Of a stretch of 64,000 bases of DNA, positions 27,354 to 37,245 are shown one piece after another (positions within the stretch are counted from its first letter, which is position 1; every line of letters starts with the position of its first letter). The translations under genes were made by a program, and so were the position numbers. Where the stretch lies: assembly GCF_023008165.1 (NCBI RefSeq), contig NZ_JAKQZA010000007.1, positions 62,001 to 126,000 on the forward strand, read 5' to 3'. This stretch comes from Kordiimonas laminariae (GTDB lineage: Bacteria; Pseudomonadota; Alphaproteobacteria; Sphingomonadales; Kordiimonadaceae). Under the pieces are notes generated by a model, which saw nothing but the letters and a program-made list of their open reading frames with translations, had not been told where the DNA came from and made no database searches.

Positions 27354-28013
27354 ATGAAGCGTTTAAAGAGTTTTATTGTATCAGCAGCTATAGTTTGTTC
27401 TTCTTTATTCTCCACGTCAGCACAAGCAACATTCAACATTGATGTATTTCATGTGGCAAACAGACAGTTTAGCACTTCCAGCATTTTTTCTGATCCTCGA
27501 TTGACCAGCCTACTTTCTGGAACACCTGATTTCAGCTTCGAAAATGAAGTGATTTCCTATAACGATGCTGTTCTGAACAGCGGTGCGTTACGTCCTCTTT
27601 TTGGTCCTCCAGTGGTTCTGCCAAGCAATACATCAAACGCATTTGTATCCCGTACCAGCGGGTATTTTAATGTGGCAGAAACAGGGACATATTCCCTTTT
27701 ATTTCGTTCGGACGATTCAACCCGCTTCAACATCAACAGTGGACAACGCACGCTGACACAGATCAACTTTGGCATTACCTTCCATACTGTTGAACTTGCA
27801 GCAGGCCTCAATCACTTTACACTTGAACACTTTGATCAGGGCGGTCCTGGATTACTGGAAATTGCTATCGCAGAAGGTAACACACGCAATGTAAGCAACT
27901 TCAGCGCTCTTCGCTCTGCAGCCCCTGTCCCAGAGCCTACATCAGCATTCCTGTTATTAAGTGGCCTAGGCGGTATGGCCTATCTTCGAAGACGAAAAAC
28001 AGCCACCGTTTAA
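27354..28013 (+). CDS. PEP-CTERM sorting domain protein with PA14-like region
   Basis: A secreted 219-residue protein. The signal peptide ends near TSAQA. Around residues 100-180, GYFNVAETGTYSLLFRSDDST and VELAAGLNHFTLEHFDQGGPG resemble a PA14 carbohydrate-binding fold. The C terminus is VPEPTSAFLLLSGLGGMAYL followed by RRRK: a PEP motif, hydrophobic helix and basic tail, the signal recognised by exosortase. The protein is therefore likely exported and anchored or released at the surface, possibly in biofilm matrix. AAAGG lies 8 nt before the ATG. No exosortase gene is in the window. Confidence 0.87.
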   Translation: MKRLKSFIVSAAIVCSSLFSTSAQATFNIDVFHVANRQFSTSSIFSDPRLTSLLSGTPDFSFENEVISYNDAVLNSGALRPLFGPPVVLPSNTSNAFVSRTSGYFNVAETGTYSLLFRSDDSTRFNINSGQRTLTQINFGITFHTVELAAGLNHFTLEHFDQGGPGLLEIAIAEGNTRNVSNFSALRSAAPVPEPTSAFLLLSGLGGMAYLRRRKTATV

Positions 28014-28035
28014 TTCATATATCTTTTCCCAAATA

Positions 28036-28065
28036 AAAACGCCGCCCTATACAGAGCGGCGTTTT
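28036..28065. terminator. Bidirectional terminator
   Basis: AAAACGCCGC pairs perfectly with GCGGCGTTTT over a 10-nt loop, between the convergent PEP-CTERM and molybdenum dehydrogenase genes. Confidence 0.88.
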
Positions 28066-28087
28066 CTGTTTCCGTGAGTATATCAGA

Positions 28088-30349
28088 TCAAGTACTTAAC
28101 TGATCTTTGATTGGCAGCCTGCGAATACGCTTACCAGTGGCCGCAAAGATCGCATTAGTAATGGCTGGTGCCACTGGCGGCACACCTGGCTCACCTACAC
28201 CACCCGGAACTGCATCGCTTTCAATGATCGCTGTTTCTACCGGCGGGCATTCACTCATGCGGCACACAGGGTAACCATCAAAGTTTCCTTCAACGATAGC
28301 GCCATCTTTCGCTGTAATCTCACCATGCATCGCAATAGACATACCGAAGAGGACAGCCCCTTCCATCTGCGCTTTCACACGGTCCGGGTTCACTGCAACA
28401 CCACAATCAACCGCCATCCAGGCATTTGTTACCTTTAGCTCACCGTCAGTCACCTCAACTTCAGCAGCGCAAGCAACATAGGAAACGAAACTACGGTGCA
28501 CACTAATACCAATACCTTTGCCTTTTGGCATATCTTTACCGTAACCAGACATCTGCACCACTTTATCAAGCACAGCTTTCAAGCGGGCTGTATCAACAGG
28601 ATGGCGCTCTAGGCTTTCACCATAGTTGCTGTATTGAGGATCACGTGGGGCGCCAGGCTGTTTCACCAGATCAACACTTGGGTTGATCTTGCGGTCAAAA
28701 CCAATCAATTCCATCCACATATCAGCAGTATTTTTGCCTTCGCCTTGTGCAATTTCATCTACCATTGAACCAACGGCGAATGCCTGCTGGATATTAGCTA
28801 CTGATCGCATCCAGCCAATACGTACATGAGCTGGCGCTTTACCGGTATCCACCTGCATATTTGCTGTATCAAATGGCATATCAAGAAGACCAAGGCCAAG
28901 CTCGAAAGCACCCGGCTGGTCAGCTGCAGGGTTAAAGGTAGCACCAATAGATGGATACGCGGCTTTATGCTTCCAAGCGGTTACCTTGCCGTCTTTCACA
29001 CCAACATTCACACGCTGTGCTGCAACGGTGTGATAGTAGCCGTGGCGAACATCATCTTCACGGCTCCACACCATTTTAACCGGGCGCCCAACAGCTTTAG
29101 CAACAAGCGCTGCTTCAACGGCGAAATCAGGCTTAGATTTACGGCCAAACGCACCACCAAGCAGTGTTGCTTCTACATAAATTTCTTCAGGTTTTTTGCC
29201 AACGAATGCAGCAACTGTTTCCTGTACAGATGTTGGATCCTGACAGCAAACCCACATCTTCAGATCATCACCATTCCACTCAGCCGTCGCGGCTGGCGGC
29301 TCCATCGGGATATGATGTTGGTGCGGTACATAATAATCTGCGCTATATGTTTTTGATGCTCCTTCAAGAGCTGCATCCACATCACCGCGTTTCATATGTG
29401 TTACGCTATCACCATCAATGGATTTCCAGAGCTGTTTTTCATATTCAGCGGAATCGTAAGAAGCGTTTGCCCCGTCTTCAAACTGCGCATTCAGTGCTTC
29501 ACGGCCCTTCATCGCAGCCCATGTATTTGAAGCCACAACAGCAACACCACCAACCGGCTTAAAGAGTGCAGGCATTTCAAGCGCAGGAAGCTCAACTACA
29601 TCAAGCACACCATCCACAGCCATAGCCGCTGCTTTATCGTATGACGTTACCTTGCCCCCCACAACTGGCGGGCGCGCTGCAACGGCAAACACCATATTTG
29701 GACGAATGGTATCCTGACCGAACTGGGTACCCCCGGTTAAAATCTGCTTCATATAGATGTTACGTTGAGGTTTACCGATAAACGTGCGGTCTGCCTTTTT
29801 CTTCAACTGCACATCTTTTGGTACCTCAAGTTTTGAAGCTGCCACAACAAACTTAGAGAAGTCTTCAGATTTACCGGTGATCTTATTGATCACTCTGTGT
29901 TTTTTAGCTTCCACATCGGAAACTGAGACACCCCATTCGTTAGCTGCCGCCTGCTCAATCATCATACGCGCCGCAGCGCCTGCCTGACGAAAAGCATCAT
30001 AGAATTTCCGGATAGAGGTAGAACCATCAGTGTTCTGATCACCAAAGCGAGCTTTATCACCAAAAGCAGCTTCAATATGAAGACGACCCCAATCAGCTTC
30101 AAGCTCATCAGCGACAACTTGTGGCAAACCCGTACGGCTACCCTGTCCCATTTCTACGCGGTGAACGAATACATGAGCAGTACCATCAGGCTTAATTGCT
30201 AAATACCCTGAGGACACTAATTCTTCCTCACCCCGTGCGGCTGCCATAACATGGTTGGATAACATCGGCGCAGCGAGAATAAGGCCTGAAGTAACACCAG
30301 CAGTTTTAAGAAAACCTCGACGTGATACATTTTCAAGATGCTTGCTCAT
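28088..30349 (-). CDS. Molybdopterin-dependent aldehyde/isoquinoline oxidoreductase large subunit (IorB-like)
   Basis: The xanthine-oxidase-family Mo subunit has 753 residues. An N-terminal twin-arginine signal, [20 protein letters not shown], directs export. Characteristic segments include [49 protein letters not shown] and, near the C terminus, [16 protein letters not shown] and [14 protein letters not shown] with the catalytic Glu. Such enzymes hydroxylate aldehydes or N-heterocycles in the periplasm. The 2Fe-2S subunit is encoded 2 bp upstream. No FAD subunit is present, so electrons probably pass to a cytochrome. The substrate is unknown. Confidence 0.9.
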   Translation of the reverse strand: MSKHLENVSRRGFLKTAGVTSGLILAAPMLSNHVMAAARGEEELVSSGYLAIKPDGTAHVFVHRVEMGQGSRTGLPQVVADELEADWGRLHIEAAFGDKARFGDQNTDGSTSIRKFYDAFRQAGAAARMMIEQAAANEWGVSVSDVEAKKHRVINKITGKSEDFSKFVVAASKLEVPKDVQLKKKADRTFIGKPQRNIYMKQILTGGTQFGQDTIRPNMVFAVAARPPVVGGKVTSYDKAAAMAVDGVLDVVELPALEMPALFKPVGGVAVVASNTWAAMKGREALNAQFEDGANASYDSAEYEKQLWKSIDGDSVTHMKRGDVDAALEGASKTYSADYYVPHQHHIPMEPPAATAEWNGDDLKMWVCCQDPTSVQETVAAFVGKKPEEIYVEATLLGGAFGRKSKPDFAVEAALVAKAVGRPVKMVWSREDDVRHGYYHTVAAQRVNVGVKDGKVTAWKHKAAYPSIGATFNPAADQPGAFELGLGLLDMPFDTANMQVDTGKAPAHVRIGWMRSVANIQQAFAVGSMVDEIAQGEGKNTADMWMELIGFDRKINPSVDLVKQPGAPRDPQYSNYGESLERHPVDTARLKAVLDKVVQMSGYGKDMPKGKGIGISVHRSFVSYVACAAEVEVTDGELKVTNAWMAVDCGVAVNPDRVKAQMEGAVLFGMSIAMHGEITAKDGAIVEGNFDGYPVCRMSECPPVETAIIESDAVPGGVGEPGVPPVAPAITNAIFAATGKRIRRLPIKDQLST

Positions 30350-30351
30350 GA

Positions 30352-30801
30352 CTATGCCCCCGCTGCCTGGCGAATAGCCTTTTTAATACGCTCATACGTA
30401 CCACAGCGACAGATATTACCTTCCATCGCATCAACAATTTCTTCATCACTCGGATTCGGGTTTTCACTCAAAAGAGACGCCGCCTGCATAAGCTGGCCGG
30501 ACTGACAATAACCACACTGCGGCACATCATTTTCTGCCCATGCCTTTTGAAGCGCAGTCAGCTTATCACCACTCCCCAATCCTTCGATCGTTGTGATGTT
30601 TGACCCTTCAACATCTTCCATAAACGTTTGACAAGAACGTACAGCAGCACCATCAACATGCACCGTACAAGCGCCACACAGCCCTTCACCACAACCAAAC
30701 TTGGTTCCAGTCATGCCCGCGATGTCTCGTAGATACCAAAGAAGCGGCATTTCCGCATCACCACCATATGACACGGCCTTACCATTGACTTTAAAGTCCA
30801 T
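30352..30801 (-). CDS. 2Fe-2S subunit of the molybdenum oxidoreductase (IorA-like)
   Basis: The 149-residue electron-transfer subunit has a plant-ferredoxin cluster (Cys37, 42, 45 and 57 in CGEGLCGAC and SCQTF) and a second all-helical cluster (Cys96, 99, 131 and 133 in CGYCQSG and NICRCG). This is the standard small-subunit layout of the xanthine oxidase family. It lacks its own signal peptide, so it probably rides out with the Tat-exported large subunit after cofactor insertion. Only 2 bp separate it from the large-subunit gene, which follows in the same operon. Confidence 0.93.
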   Translation of the reverse strand: MDFKVNGKAVSYGGDAEMPLLWYLRDIAGMTGTKFGCGEGLCGACTVHVDGAAVRSCQTFMEDVEGSNITTIEGLGSGDKLTALQKAWAENDVPQCGYCQSGQLMQAASLLSENPNPSDEEIVDAMEGNICRCGTYERIKKAIRQAAGA

Positions 30802-31025
30802 GGAGATTTCCCCTCTGAATTGTCTTCCTAAGAGACGTTACTATATATCAAGAGGATCATTTGTCTAAACAACTTATGTTTATCTCATCACTACAAAGAA
30901 GCATCAAAAACGCTTTTTCCTCGCAAATTTAGTATATTTACATTATTGTTAACAATCTACGCGTACATTGTTCTTGGTGTAATCCTAAGAACGTAAAATT
31001 TGTGTGATGAAAAGGCACAATAAAC

Positions 31026-31679
31026 ATGAATAATTTGCTGAAGAAGATAGGGGTTATCTGCGGCATTGCTATGTGCAGTACAGCAGCTCAAGCAACATAT
31101 GGGTATATTGATGCTGAATCAGACCCAGGCACATATAGTCCCGTTACACTGGGTGATGATATTAACGTTTCTGCCTGCGGTTCATCGGTTAATGATGTGA
31201 CCTATGGTGGCAGTTACGGTCTCTGCACCCTTTCCTATCTTGGTGAGTTCTCGCTCACGTGGCAGTTATCACTGAACAATACTGTTGTATCGACAACCAC
31301 TTATTCCGGTTCAAACGCGGTTAACGGTTTAAATCATACGATAAACACAGGTGTTGGTTCTGCCATTACAGTTGCAGGCACATATACTTTAGGCCTGATC
31401 ATTGATATCCCTGATAGTTATGACTGGGTTTTACTTCCGAACGGCTATTGGTACCGTGCTGGTAGCGATTCCGGTATTGTTATCAATGGAATCACCTACG
31501 GAAACTATAGTGGTGCCACTAGTGGCTCACCTAATATCAATGGCTTTCGTAATACTGGTGTTGCCTTCTCGGAACTTACAATCAACCCTGCGACGATTCC
31601 GGAACCAAGCGCTGCGTTACTGCTTTTGCCTGCTTTTGCCGCAATTGCTGCCAGACGCAGAAGAAAGACAGCCAAATAA
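31026..31679 (+). CDS. PEP-CTERM protein, paralogue A
   Basis: A secreted 217-residue protein with a signal peptide ending near AQA. A conserved body follows: SDPGTYSPVTLGDDINVSAC, YGLCTLSYLGEF, INTGVGSAITVAGTYTLGLI and NINGFRNTGVAFSELTINPA. The C-terminal sorting signal is IPEPSAALLLLPAFAAIAA plus RRRRK. It shares most of these blocks with the gene 210 bp downstream, so the two are tandem paralogues of unknown function. They are likely exosortase substrates at the cell surface. The body looks like a beta-sandwich, but I do not recognise a named domain. Confidence 0.83.
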   Translation: MNNLLKKIGVICGIAMCSTAAQATYGYIDAESDPGTYSPVTLGDDINVSACGSSVNDVTYGGSYGLCTLSYLGEFSLTWQLSLNNTVVSTTTYSGSNAVNGLNHTINTGVGSAITVAGTYTLGLIIDIPDSYDWVLLPNGYWYRAGSDSGIVINGITYGNYSGATSGSPNINGFRNTGVAFSELTINPATIPEPSAALLLLPAFAAIAARRRRKTAK

Positions 31680-31704
31680 ACCTGGCAATCTGTTAGAAAA
31701 ATTC

Positions 31705-31732
31705 GAAAGCTCCATCTAATTATGGGGCTTTC
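31705..31732 (+). terminator. Terminator between the PEP-CTERM paralogues
   Basis: GAAAGCTCCAT pairs with ATGGGGCTTTC (one G-T pair) over a 6-nt loop, followed by ATTTTG. It separates the two paralogous genes, which therefore have their own promoters. Confidence 0.75.
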
Positions 31733-31890
31733 ATTTTGCGCTAAAGCTCAATATTTCCCGCCAACCTCTCGAAAACTCACAAAGCGTTGATGAAGTGATC
31801 ATTGCAATAATCACTACTTTTAGTTACAGATGAACAGAATCGTATTGAAATATGCGCGCAGTAGGGGTCGTTCCTTTTTAGGAATATAGT

Positions 31891-32571
31891 ATGTATAAGT
31901 TTGTAAAGCGACTAGCCGCAACAATTTCAGTTGCACTTCTTGGGCTTAATAGTGCTCATGCAACTTTCAACATCGGTGTTGATGTATTTTCTGATCCCGG
32001 GACATATGATCCTGTAGCTTTAGGCGAAACACTTAATCTTAGTGCGTGTGGTTCAGATGTCCGCCAATCAGTTCGTGGTGGGTCTACGCCCTCGGCCAAC
32101 AGAATTTATGGCCTCTGTACACTTGATGATCTTACAGATTTCACAATAACCTGGAATCTCACTATCAACAACGTTACGCAAATTATCGCCTCAGGCTCCG
32201 GCGCGAACGCTTCAAGTGTGTTGAACCTTGCAGTGAATACAGGCATTGGGTCACTTTTCACCGCACCTGGTACTTATCAGCTTGGTCTGATTGTTGATAT
32301 TCCAAGCACTGCAGCAAGCTTTGTTCTTCCGGATTCAAACATTGGTTTTTCACAGTGTGATGCTGGTATTCGGATTGATGGCATTACATACGGCACAAAC
32401 CCAACATGTAGCCTCAGTTTCTCTCCAAACATTAATGGTCACAGAAACACAGGTTTTGCCTCCACATCCCTAACGATCAATCCAGCCACAATTCCTGAGC
32501 CAAGTGCAGCACTATTGCTACTACCGGTGATGGGAATGGTTATGGCCCGCCGTAGAAGCAAAAACGCATAG
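31891..32571 (+). CDS. PEP-CTERM protein, paralogue B
   Basis: A secreted 226-residue protein. The signal peptide ends near NSAHA. The body repeats the blocks of the upstream paralogue: FSDPGTYDPVALGETLNLSAC, YGLCTLDDLTDFTITWNLT, VNTGIGSLFTAPGTYQLGLI and NINGHRNTGFASTSLTINPA. The sorting signal is IPEPSAALLLLPVMGMVMA plus RRRSK. AGGA lies 7 nt before the ATG. It has an extra cysteine pair (QCDAGI, PTCSL) not found in paralogue A. Function unknown; surface display by exosortase is inferred. Confidence 0.83.
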   Translation: MYKFVKRLAATISVALLGLNSAHATFNIGVDVFSDPGTYDPVALGETLNLSACGSDVRQSVRGGSTPSANRIYGLCTLDDLTDFTITWNLTINNVTQIIASGSGANASSVLNLAVNTGIGSLFTAPGTYQLGLIVDIPSTAASFVLPDSNIGFSQCDAGIRIDGITYGTNPTCSLSFSPNINGHRNTGFASTSLTINPATIPEPSAALLLLPVMGMVMARRRSKNA

Positions 32572-32583
32572 ATTTAATAAATG

Positions 32584-32608
32584 AAAAAGCCCGTGAATCG
32601 GGCTTTTT
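32584..32608. terminator. Bidirectional terminator
   Basis: AAAAAGCCCG pairs perfectly with CGGGCTTTTT over TGAAT, between the convergent PEP-CTERM paralogue B gene and the small hypothetical gene. Confidence 0.9.
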
Positions 32609-33058
32609 TTATGTTTTGAATTCAATCTCGGTAATCTTCGCTCTTACATTGCCCAGTTGCCATGTATGCGGCACTTGCCTAACAATATAGTACCGTATAG
32701 CAGACATTTGCCAAACTTCATTTGGCCCAAGAGGCTGTACAGGTTCACCAGACTCCCTTCCCTGGTGTACAGGATGTAGCTTCTTTTCAAACACCACCTG
32801 ATTTTCATCATTGAGAAACTCAACAGTTACCTGAATATGCTCAATGGTAGATACCCCATTATTGCGCACCTTAAACCATACAATTGGCATTCCTGTGGTC
32901 TCTCCCACATTGCCTCTACCAGCATACAATTCTTCAATGGTGAGAAACTGAATATATTCCTCTGCACTGTACGGAGCAGGATTATCTCGCTGCATTGCAT
33001 ATACGACACCACTTAACACAACTAGAATTGTTCCCGTTATCATCAGGATACGCTTCAT
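32609..33058 (-). CDS. Hypothetical membrane-anchored or secreted protein
   Basis: A protein of about 149 residues. Its N-terminal hydrophobic segment (residues 4-22) is a signal peptide or anchor. The mature part contains PIVWFKVRNNGVSTIEHIQVTVEFLNDENQVVFEKKLHPV and an aromatic stretch ending near IRYYIVRQVPHTW, a pattern like the small FxLYD-type beta-sandwich domains that follow the sequence of an extracellular interaction domain. I do not recognise a family with certainty. ATG 33058 is preferred over GTG 33061 because GGAGG lies 6 nt upstream. It is monocistronic. Confidence 0.7.
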   Translation of the reverse strand: MKRILMITGTILVVLSGVVYAMQRDNPAPYSAEEYIQFLTIEELYAGRGNVGETTGMPIVWFKVRNNGVSTIEHIQVTVEFLNDENQVVFEKKLHPVHQGRESGEPVQPLGPNEVWQMSAIRYYIVRQVPHTWQLGNVRAKITEIEFKT

Positions 33059-33303
33059 CACGACCCTCCCCAGTCAATCAAGTGAAAGTTTACGATGAAT
33101 GTAATGTTATTATATAAACTAAGTTTATACCAGCCCTAAACCTGCTTTAATTGTATTAAATATAGTTAAAGCAGCATCACAAATAGAATACGCGCAATCG
33201 ATGGAACTCTTCGCGCCTGGTTATGCTGACACGAAGTAGATACTAAACATGATTTCAATGCAGAGCCCCACTTTACCGGGCAATTAATGCACTTTTAAAA
33301 GAT

Positions 33304-34077
33304 CTATGGCTGTGGGCGCTGGAATACCCACTTTTTACCGTCAGACAAATCAGGTTGGAATGTATAACCACCTTCACTGAAAGCTTTTAGTGCTTCAGGG
33401 TTATCAATGCGGTTATCAATTACATAGCGAGCCATCATACCGCGGGCCTTTTTGGCAAGGAAAGATACCACACGTGCTTTACCATCTTTTACATCCTGAA
33501 ACACGGGCGTAATGATCTCGGCCTTGAGAGCCTTTTGATCTACAGCCTTAAAATATTCATTAGATGCCAGATTGATCAGCACTTGGTGCTCTACGCCTGC
33601 CATATCCTTATTCAGTGCCTTTGAAATCAGGTCGCCCCAGAAGGCGTATAGATTAGCACCGCGCTCACTTGTAAACTTGGTACCCATCTCCAGCCTGTAG
33701 GCCTGCATCAAATCAAGCGGCTTCAATAGCCCGTAAAGGCCTGACAGAATACGAATGCGGCCATTTGCATACTCGCGGTCTTCGTCGTTCAATGTTGCGG
33801 CATCAAGGCCTACATATACATCACCCTGAAATGCATCTATGGCTGGACGTGCGTTAGTTGGAGTGAAAGGCGTTTTAAAAGCCTTAAACCGCTGCACATT
33901 CAACTCCGCGAGATTATCCGAAATCCCCATCATAGCCTTGAGGTCTTCAGCCTTCAGAGTTTTAGCTACTTTCACCAGTTTTTTAGCCTGTGTAAGCATC
34001 GCAGGGGTATCTGCATCCGTACGGAGGTTTTCACTTTCGAAATCAAGTTTCTTTGCGGGAGAAAGAACGATAAGCAT
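33304..34077 (-). CDS. yaaA: Peroxide stress protein YaaA
   Basis: A 257-residue protein of the DUF328/YaaA family. It begins MLIVLSPAKKLDFE and contains LMGISDNLAELN-like (MMGISDNLAELN), GDVYVGLDA, RILSGLYGLLKPLDLMQAYRLEMG and INLASNEYFKAVD, the family's conserved blocks. In E. coli YaaA limits free iron and DNA damage during peroxide stress and has a DNA-binding fold. The gene starts 14 bp after the MFS transporter gene on the same strand, so the two probably share a transcript. Confidence 0.94.
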   Translation of the reverse strand: MLIVLSPAKKLDFESENLRTDADTPAMLTQAKKLVKVAKTLKAEDLKAMMGISDNLAELNVQRFKAFKTPFTPTNARPAIDAFQGDVYVGLDAATLNDEDREYANGRIRILSGLYGLLKPLDLMQAYRLEMGTKFTSERGANLYAFWGDLISKALNKDMAGVEHQVLINLASNEYFKAVDQKALKAEIITPVFQDVKDGKARVVSFLAKKARGMMARYVIDNRIDNPEALKAFSEGGYTFQPDLSDGKKWVFQRPQP

Positions 34078-34091
34078 GACGAATTTCCACT

Positions 34092-35294
34092 TTAATTAAC
34101 TAATGATGCTGCCTTACGAGGCTCTAACCACAAAGCCCACCAGAGCGTCACCAGTGAGGCTATTACCAGCATCACAAACGCGGCCTGATTAACGAGGCTC
34201 CAACCATATGTATCCAAGATAATGCCCGCAGCGAAGGATGCAACCGCAGACATGCCGAACACGAGAAATTCATTAAGCCCCTGCACTCTCCCTTTCTCTG
34301 CATCTGAATGAACTTGAGTGAGTAAACTACTGCCTCCGATAAAACAGAAATTCCACCCAAGACCAAGAGCAATAAGTGCCACAGAAAACTGCCAAATCTG
34401 AATACCTGAAAGAGCCGTTATAAAAGCGATAGCAAACATCACATGCCCTAATAACAAAATTGGAACCAGTCCGAAACGGCTGATTAAATGCCCCGTAAAT
34501 AGGCTTGGCAGAAACATGGCAATAACATGCCCCTGAATAACTCTGGCGCTCACATTTGTACCAAACCCGCAAGCCTCAATAGCAAGTGGGGTTGCTGTCA
34601 TCACAAAACTCATCATCGCGAAGCCTAATGCGCCGTTTATGACGGCCACAATAAATTTAGGTGTTCTGACAATTTTTGATAGCGGGCGAGTTTCCCCTTT
34701 ATCTTCAGTGTTCTGAACAGTTAGCGGCTTATCCAGAGGCTTAAGAAAAGCAATGGGTACAAAAATCAGTGTTGTCATCATCACAACAAAAACAAACGCG
34801 CCCATAAAACTGTACGGTGCAAAACTATCATTCAGATAAAGTGTTGCGGACGGAGCAAATACCGCAGCAATAAGCCCACCAACAAGCACGAGAGAAAGCG
34901 CACGTGGTGCATGGGTCGCAGGAACGCTTTCAGCAGCAGCAAAACGGTAATATTGCGCGCTTGACTGAAACGGCCCCAACAGTGCCATCGCTGCACAGAG
35001 CATATAAAAATCACCAAAATACAGAGACGCCGAAGCAACAAGCCCCGCGAGTAAACCAAACCCGGCACCAAGCCGAAAACCAAATCGCCTAGAATACCGC
35101 TGCATGAGCATTGACATAGGCCCGGTTGAAAGTGCTGTGGCTGCAATTACCAGCGAGGTTGGAAGCGTGGCAAACTTTGGGTCAGCAGCCAATAATTTCC
35201 CGGCAAGACCAGAGAAGGTTACCGCTGTCATGGACACGGCTAGAAAACAAGCTTGGGCAAACAAAAGTAAAAAAACATTTCTATTCTGAAGCAC
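34092..35294 (-). CDS. MFS transporter
   Basis: A 400-residue integral membrane protein with about 12 hydrophobic helices in two halves joined by a charged loop near residues 190-205 (VQNTEDKGETRPLSKI). The first half carries MQRYSRRFGFRLGAG, a loop 2-3 motif typical of major facilitator proteins. The start is probably GTG at 35294, with a weak AGAG upstream. The substrate cannot be read from the sequence; the partner yaaA hints at a stress role but does not prove one. A 14-bp palindrome lies in its promoter region. Confidence 0.85.
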   Translation of the reverse strand: MLQNRNVFLLLFAQACFLAVSMTAVTFSGLAGKLLAADPKFATLPTSLVIAATALSTGPMSMLMQRYSRRFGFRLGAGFGLLAGLVASASLYFGDFYMLCAAMALLGPFQSSAQYYRFAAAESVPATHAPRALSLVLVGGLIAAVFAPSATLYLNDSFAPYSFMGAFVFVVMMTTLIFVPIAFLKPLDKPLTVQNTEDKGETRPLSKIVRTPKFIVAVINGALGFAMMSFVMTATPLAIEACGFGTNVSARVIQGHVIAMFLPSLFTGHLISRFGLVPILLLGHVMFAIAFITALSGIQIWQFSVALIALGLGWNFCFIGGSSLLTQVHSDAEKGRVQGLNEFLVFGMSAVASFAAGIILDTYGWSLVNQAAFVMLVIASLVTLWWALWLEPRKAASLVN

Positions 35295-35313
35295 GCGTAA
35301 AACTCTCTGAATT

Positions 35314-35327
35314 ATTGAATATTCAAT
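35314..35327. promoter_or_regulatory. 14-bp perfect palindrome upstream of the MFS-yaaA operon
   Basis: ATTGAATATTCAAT is a perfect palindrome about 20 bp upstream of the MFS start codon, where it could block transcription. It is AT-rich, so chance occurrence is possible. Confidence 0.35.
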
Positions 35328-35511
35328 GGCTAAACATTAGTGGCTGATTGCGCAAACAAATTCGCCCAAAGCCCTATAACACTTTCCATTAAGTGCTGAA
35401 AACCCGCACAAATTAAGGGATTCCATTAATTAGCCCACAAGTGCAGATTTCAGTTGCAAAGGAAACTTTTTTCACCGACAAAGATTTCTAAACGTCAAGG
35501 AAATAACGCTT

Positions 35512-35931
35512 ATGAACAGGTCCACTTTCTTTTCAGTATTCGGCTGGGTTGCTGCCATCATCCTTATTATCTTTTTCGGATTTGTTGGTAGTATCAAATT
35601 CGTTGGCTGGCATGTTGAGATGACACAGAACTTCCTTGGCTATTTCGAGCGTTTTGGCTTGAACCGTGAACTTATGGCAATAGTCGGCGCTATTGAAACC
35701 TTCAGTGCGGTTACCTTGGTGTTGTACCGCAGACACTGGATTGCTTCATATGGCGCTTTGGGCATTATGATCACATCTATCGGCGCCATTGGTTTTCATT
35801 TGATATACGACAGTGTTGCAGAAGCAATTCCCGCGATCACGACATATGCACTTTCCACCTACGTATTCAGCCAAAACCTTGATATTCTAAAAGCAAAGTT
35901 TGCACCTAAAGAAACAACCGAAGAACAATAA
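35512..35931 (+). CDS. DoxX-like small membrane protein
   Basis: The 139-residue protein has four hydrophobic segments (about residues 10-30, 55-73, 80-98 and 105-122). The DoxX-like pattern includes GSIKFVGWHVEMTQNFLGYF and AIVGAIETFSAVTLVLYRRHW. DoxX-like proteins are poorly characterised membrane proteins, some linked to redox partners. It lies 25 bp before the PLP-dependent lyase gene on the same strand and is probably cotranscribed. ATG with AAGGAAAT upstream supports the start. Confidence 0.78.
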   Translation: MNRSTFFSVFGWVAAIILIIFFGFVGSIKFVGWHVEMTQNFLGYFERFGLNRELMAIVGAIETFSAVTLVLYRRHWIASYGALGIMITSIGAIGFHLIYDSVAEAIPAITTYALSTYVFSQNLDILKAKFAPKETTEEQ

Positions 35932-35956
35932 TAAAATCCAACAGAGGGATATCCCA

Positions 35957-37240
35957 ATGACAAAAGATTACCGTAAAAAATCAATCGGTAACCACCGCCT
36001 GAGCCCCGAAACACAAATGATGGGTTATGGCTATGACCCAAAACTCTCGGAAGGTTCTCTAAAGCCACCGGTATTTATGACATCCACATTCGTGTTTGAT
36101 AAAGCACAAGACGGTAAAGAGTTTTTTGAGCTTGCATACGGCAAACGCGAAGCGGAACAAGGTGAAGAGCCAGGCCTGATTTATTCCCGTATCAATAATC
36201 CAAACCTAGAAGTTCTAGAAGATCGGTTGGCATTGTGGGAAAACGCTGATAAAGGCCTTACTTTCTCAAGCGGCATGGCGGCGATTTCTACTTGTCTTTG
36301 GGCGCATCTTCGCCCTGGTGATGTGATTGTGTATTCTGCGCCAATCTATGGCGGTACAGAGTATCTTATCCGTAATATTCTACCGGAATACGGCATCAAA
36401 GCTGTTGAATTTGAATCTGGCGGCACAGAGCCAACACTTGAACCAGCTATCGAAGAAGCGAAAAAGCTTGGCCGTGTTGCAGTAATTTATACAGAAACAC
36501 CAGCCAATCCAACGAATGGCCTTGTTGATCTAAATGCCTGCCGTGACGCTGCCGATAAACTTGGTGAAGAAACAGGCACACGCCCTGTTATTATGACAGA
36601 TAACACCTTCCTTGGCCCAGTATGGCAGCACCCGCTTGAGCATGGTGCGGATATTGTTATCTACTCACTTACAAAATATGTGGCTGGCCACTCTGATGTT
36701 GTAGCAGGTGCAGCTGTCGGTAGCGCTGAACGTATGGGCCCTGTCGCAGGCTTCCGTACAATCCTCGGCACAATGTGTGATCCGCACACTGGTTGGCTGA
36801 TTATGCGCTCTCTTGAAACGCTTAAACTCCGTATGTCAGCTGCTTCTGAGAATGCTAAAAAGATTGCTGAATTCCTCCGAGATCACCCTAAGGTCGGTAA
36901 AGTTCATTACCTTGGTTTCCTTGAAGAAAACCACCCATGTTACCGCATTTTCAAAGAGCAATGTGGCGGTCACGCAGGTGCAACATTTGCCTTTGATGTA
37001 AACGGTGATGAAGCTGCGGCGTTCCGCGTGCTTGATGCACTCCAGGTTATTAAACTTGCGGTAAGTCTAGGCGGTACAGAAAGCCTTATGGAACATCCAT
37101 TCGCTATGACACACTCTGATGTACCTGATGACGTAAAAGAACGCCTCGGTATTACAGAGTCCATGCTCCGCATTTCTGTTGGTGTTGAAAACGCTGATGA
37201 TCTGATCGCTGATCTATCCCAAGCGCTAGACGCAATGTAA
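35957..37240 (+). CDS. Cys/Met metabolism PLP-dependent enzyme (cystathionine gamma-synthase/methionine gamma-lyase family)
   Basis: A fold-type I PLP enzyme of about 427 residues. It has FSSGMAAISTCLWAHLRPGD, YGGTEYLIRNILPEYGIK, TETPANPTNGL, MTDNTFLGPVWQHPLEHGADI and the PLP lysine in YSLTKYVAGHSDVVAG. The C-terminal SLGGTESLMEHPFAMTH is typical of gamma-lyase/synthase members. It acts on a sulfur amino acid (methionine, cystathionine or O-acylhomoserine); which one is not decidable here. ATG 35957 is used because AGAGG precedes it and the family begins there. The methyl-cycle operon is 10 kb away. Confidence 0.9.
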   Translation: MTKDYRKKSIGNHRLSPETQMMGYGYDPKLSEGSLKPPVFMTSTFVFDKAQDGKEFFELAYGKREAEQGEEPGLIYSRINNPNLEVLEDRLALWENADKGLTFSSGMAAISTCLWAHLRPGDVIVYSAPIYGGTEYLIRNILPEYGIKAVEFESGGTEPTLEPAIEEAKKLGRVAVIYTETPANPTNGLVDLNACRDAADKLGEETGTRPVIMTDNTFLGPVWQHPLEHGADIVIYSLTKYVAGHSDVVAGAAVGSAERMGPVAGFRTILGTMCDPHTGWLIMRSLETLKLRMSAASENAKKIAEFLRDHPKVGKVHYLGFLEENHPCYRIFKEQCGGHAGATFAFDVNGDEAAAFRVLDALQVIKLAVSLGGTESLMEHPFAMTHSDVPDDVKERLGITESMLRISVGVENADDLIADLSQALDAM

Positions 37241-37245
37241 TTAAA

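Noticed and set aside
31795-31830. GTGAT/ATCAC imperfect repeat upstream of PEP-CTERM paralogue B
   Set aside because: The arms are only 5 bp and the region is AT-rich, so chance is likely.
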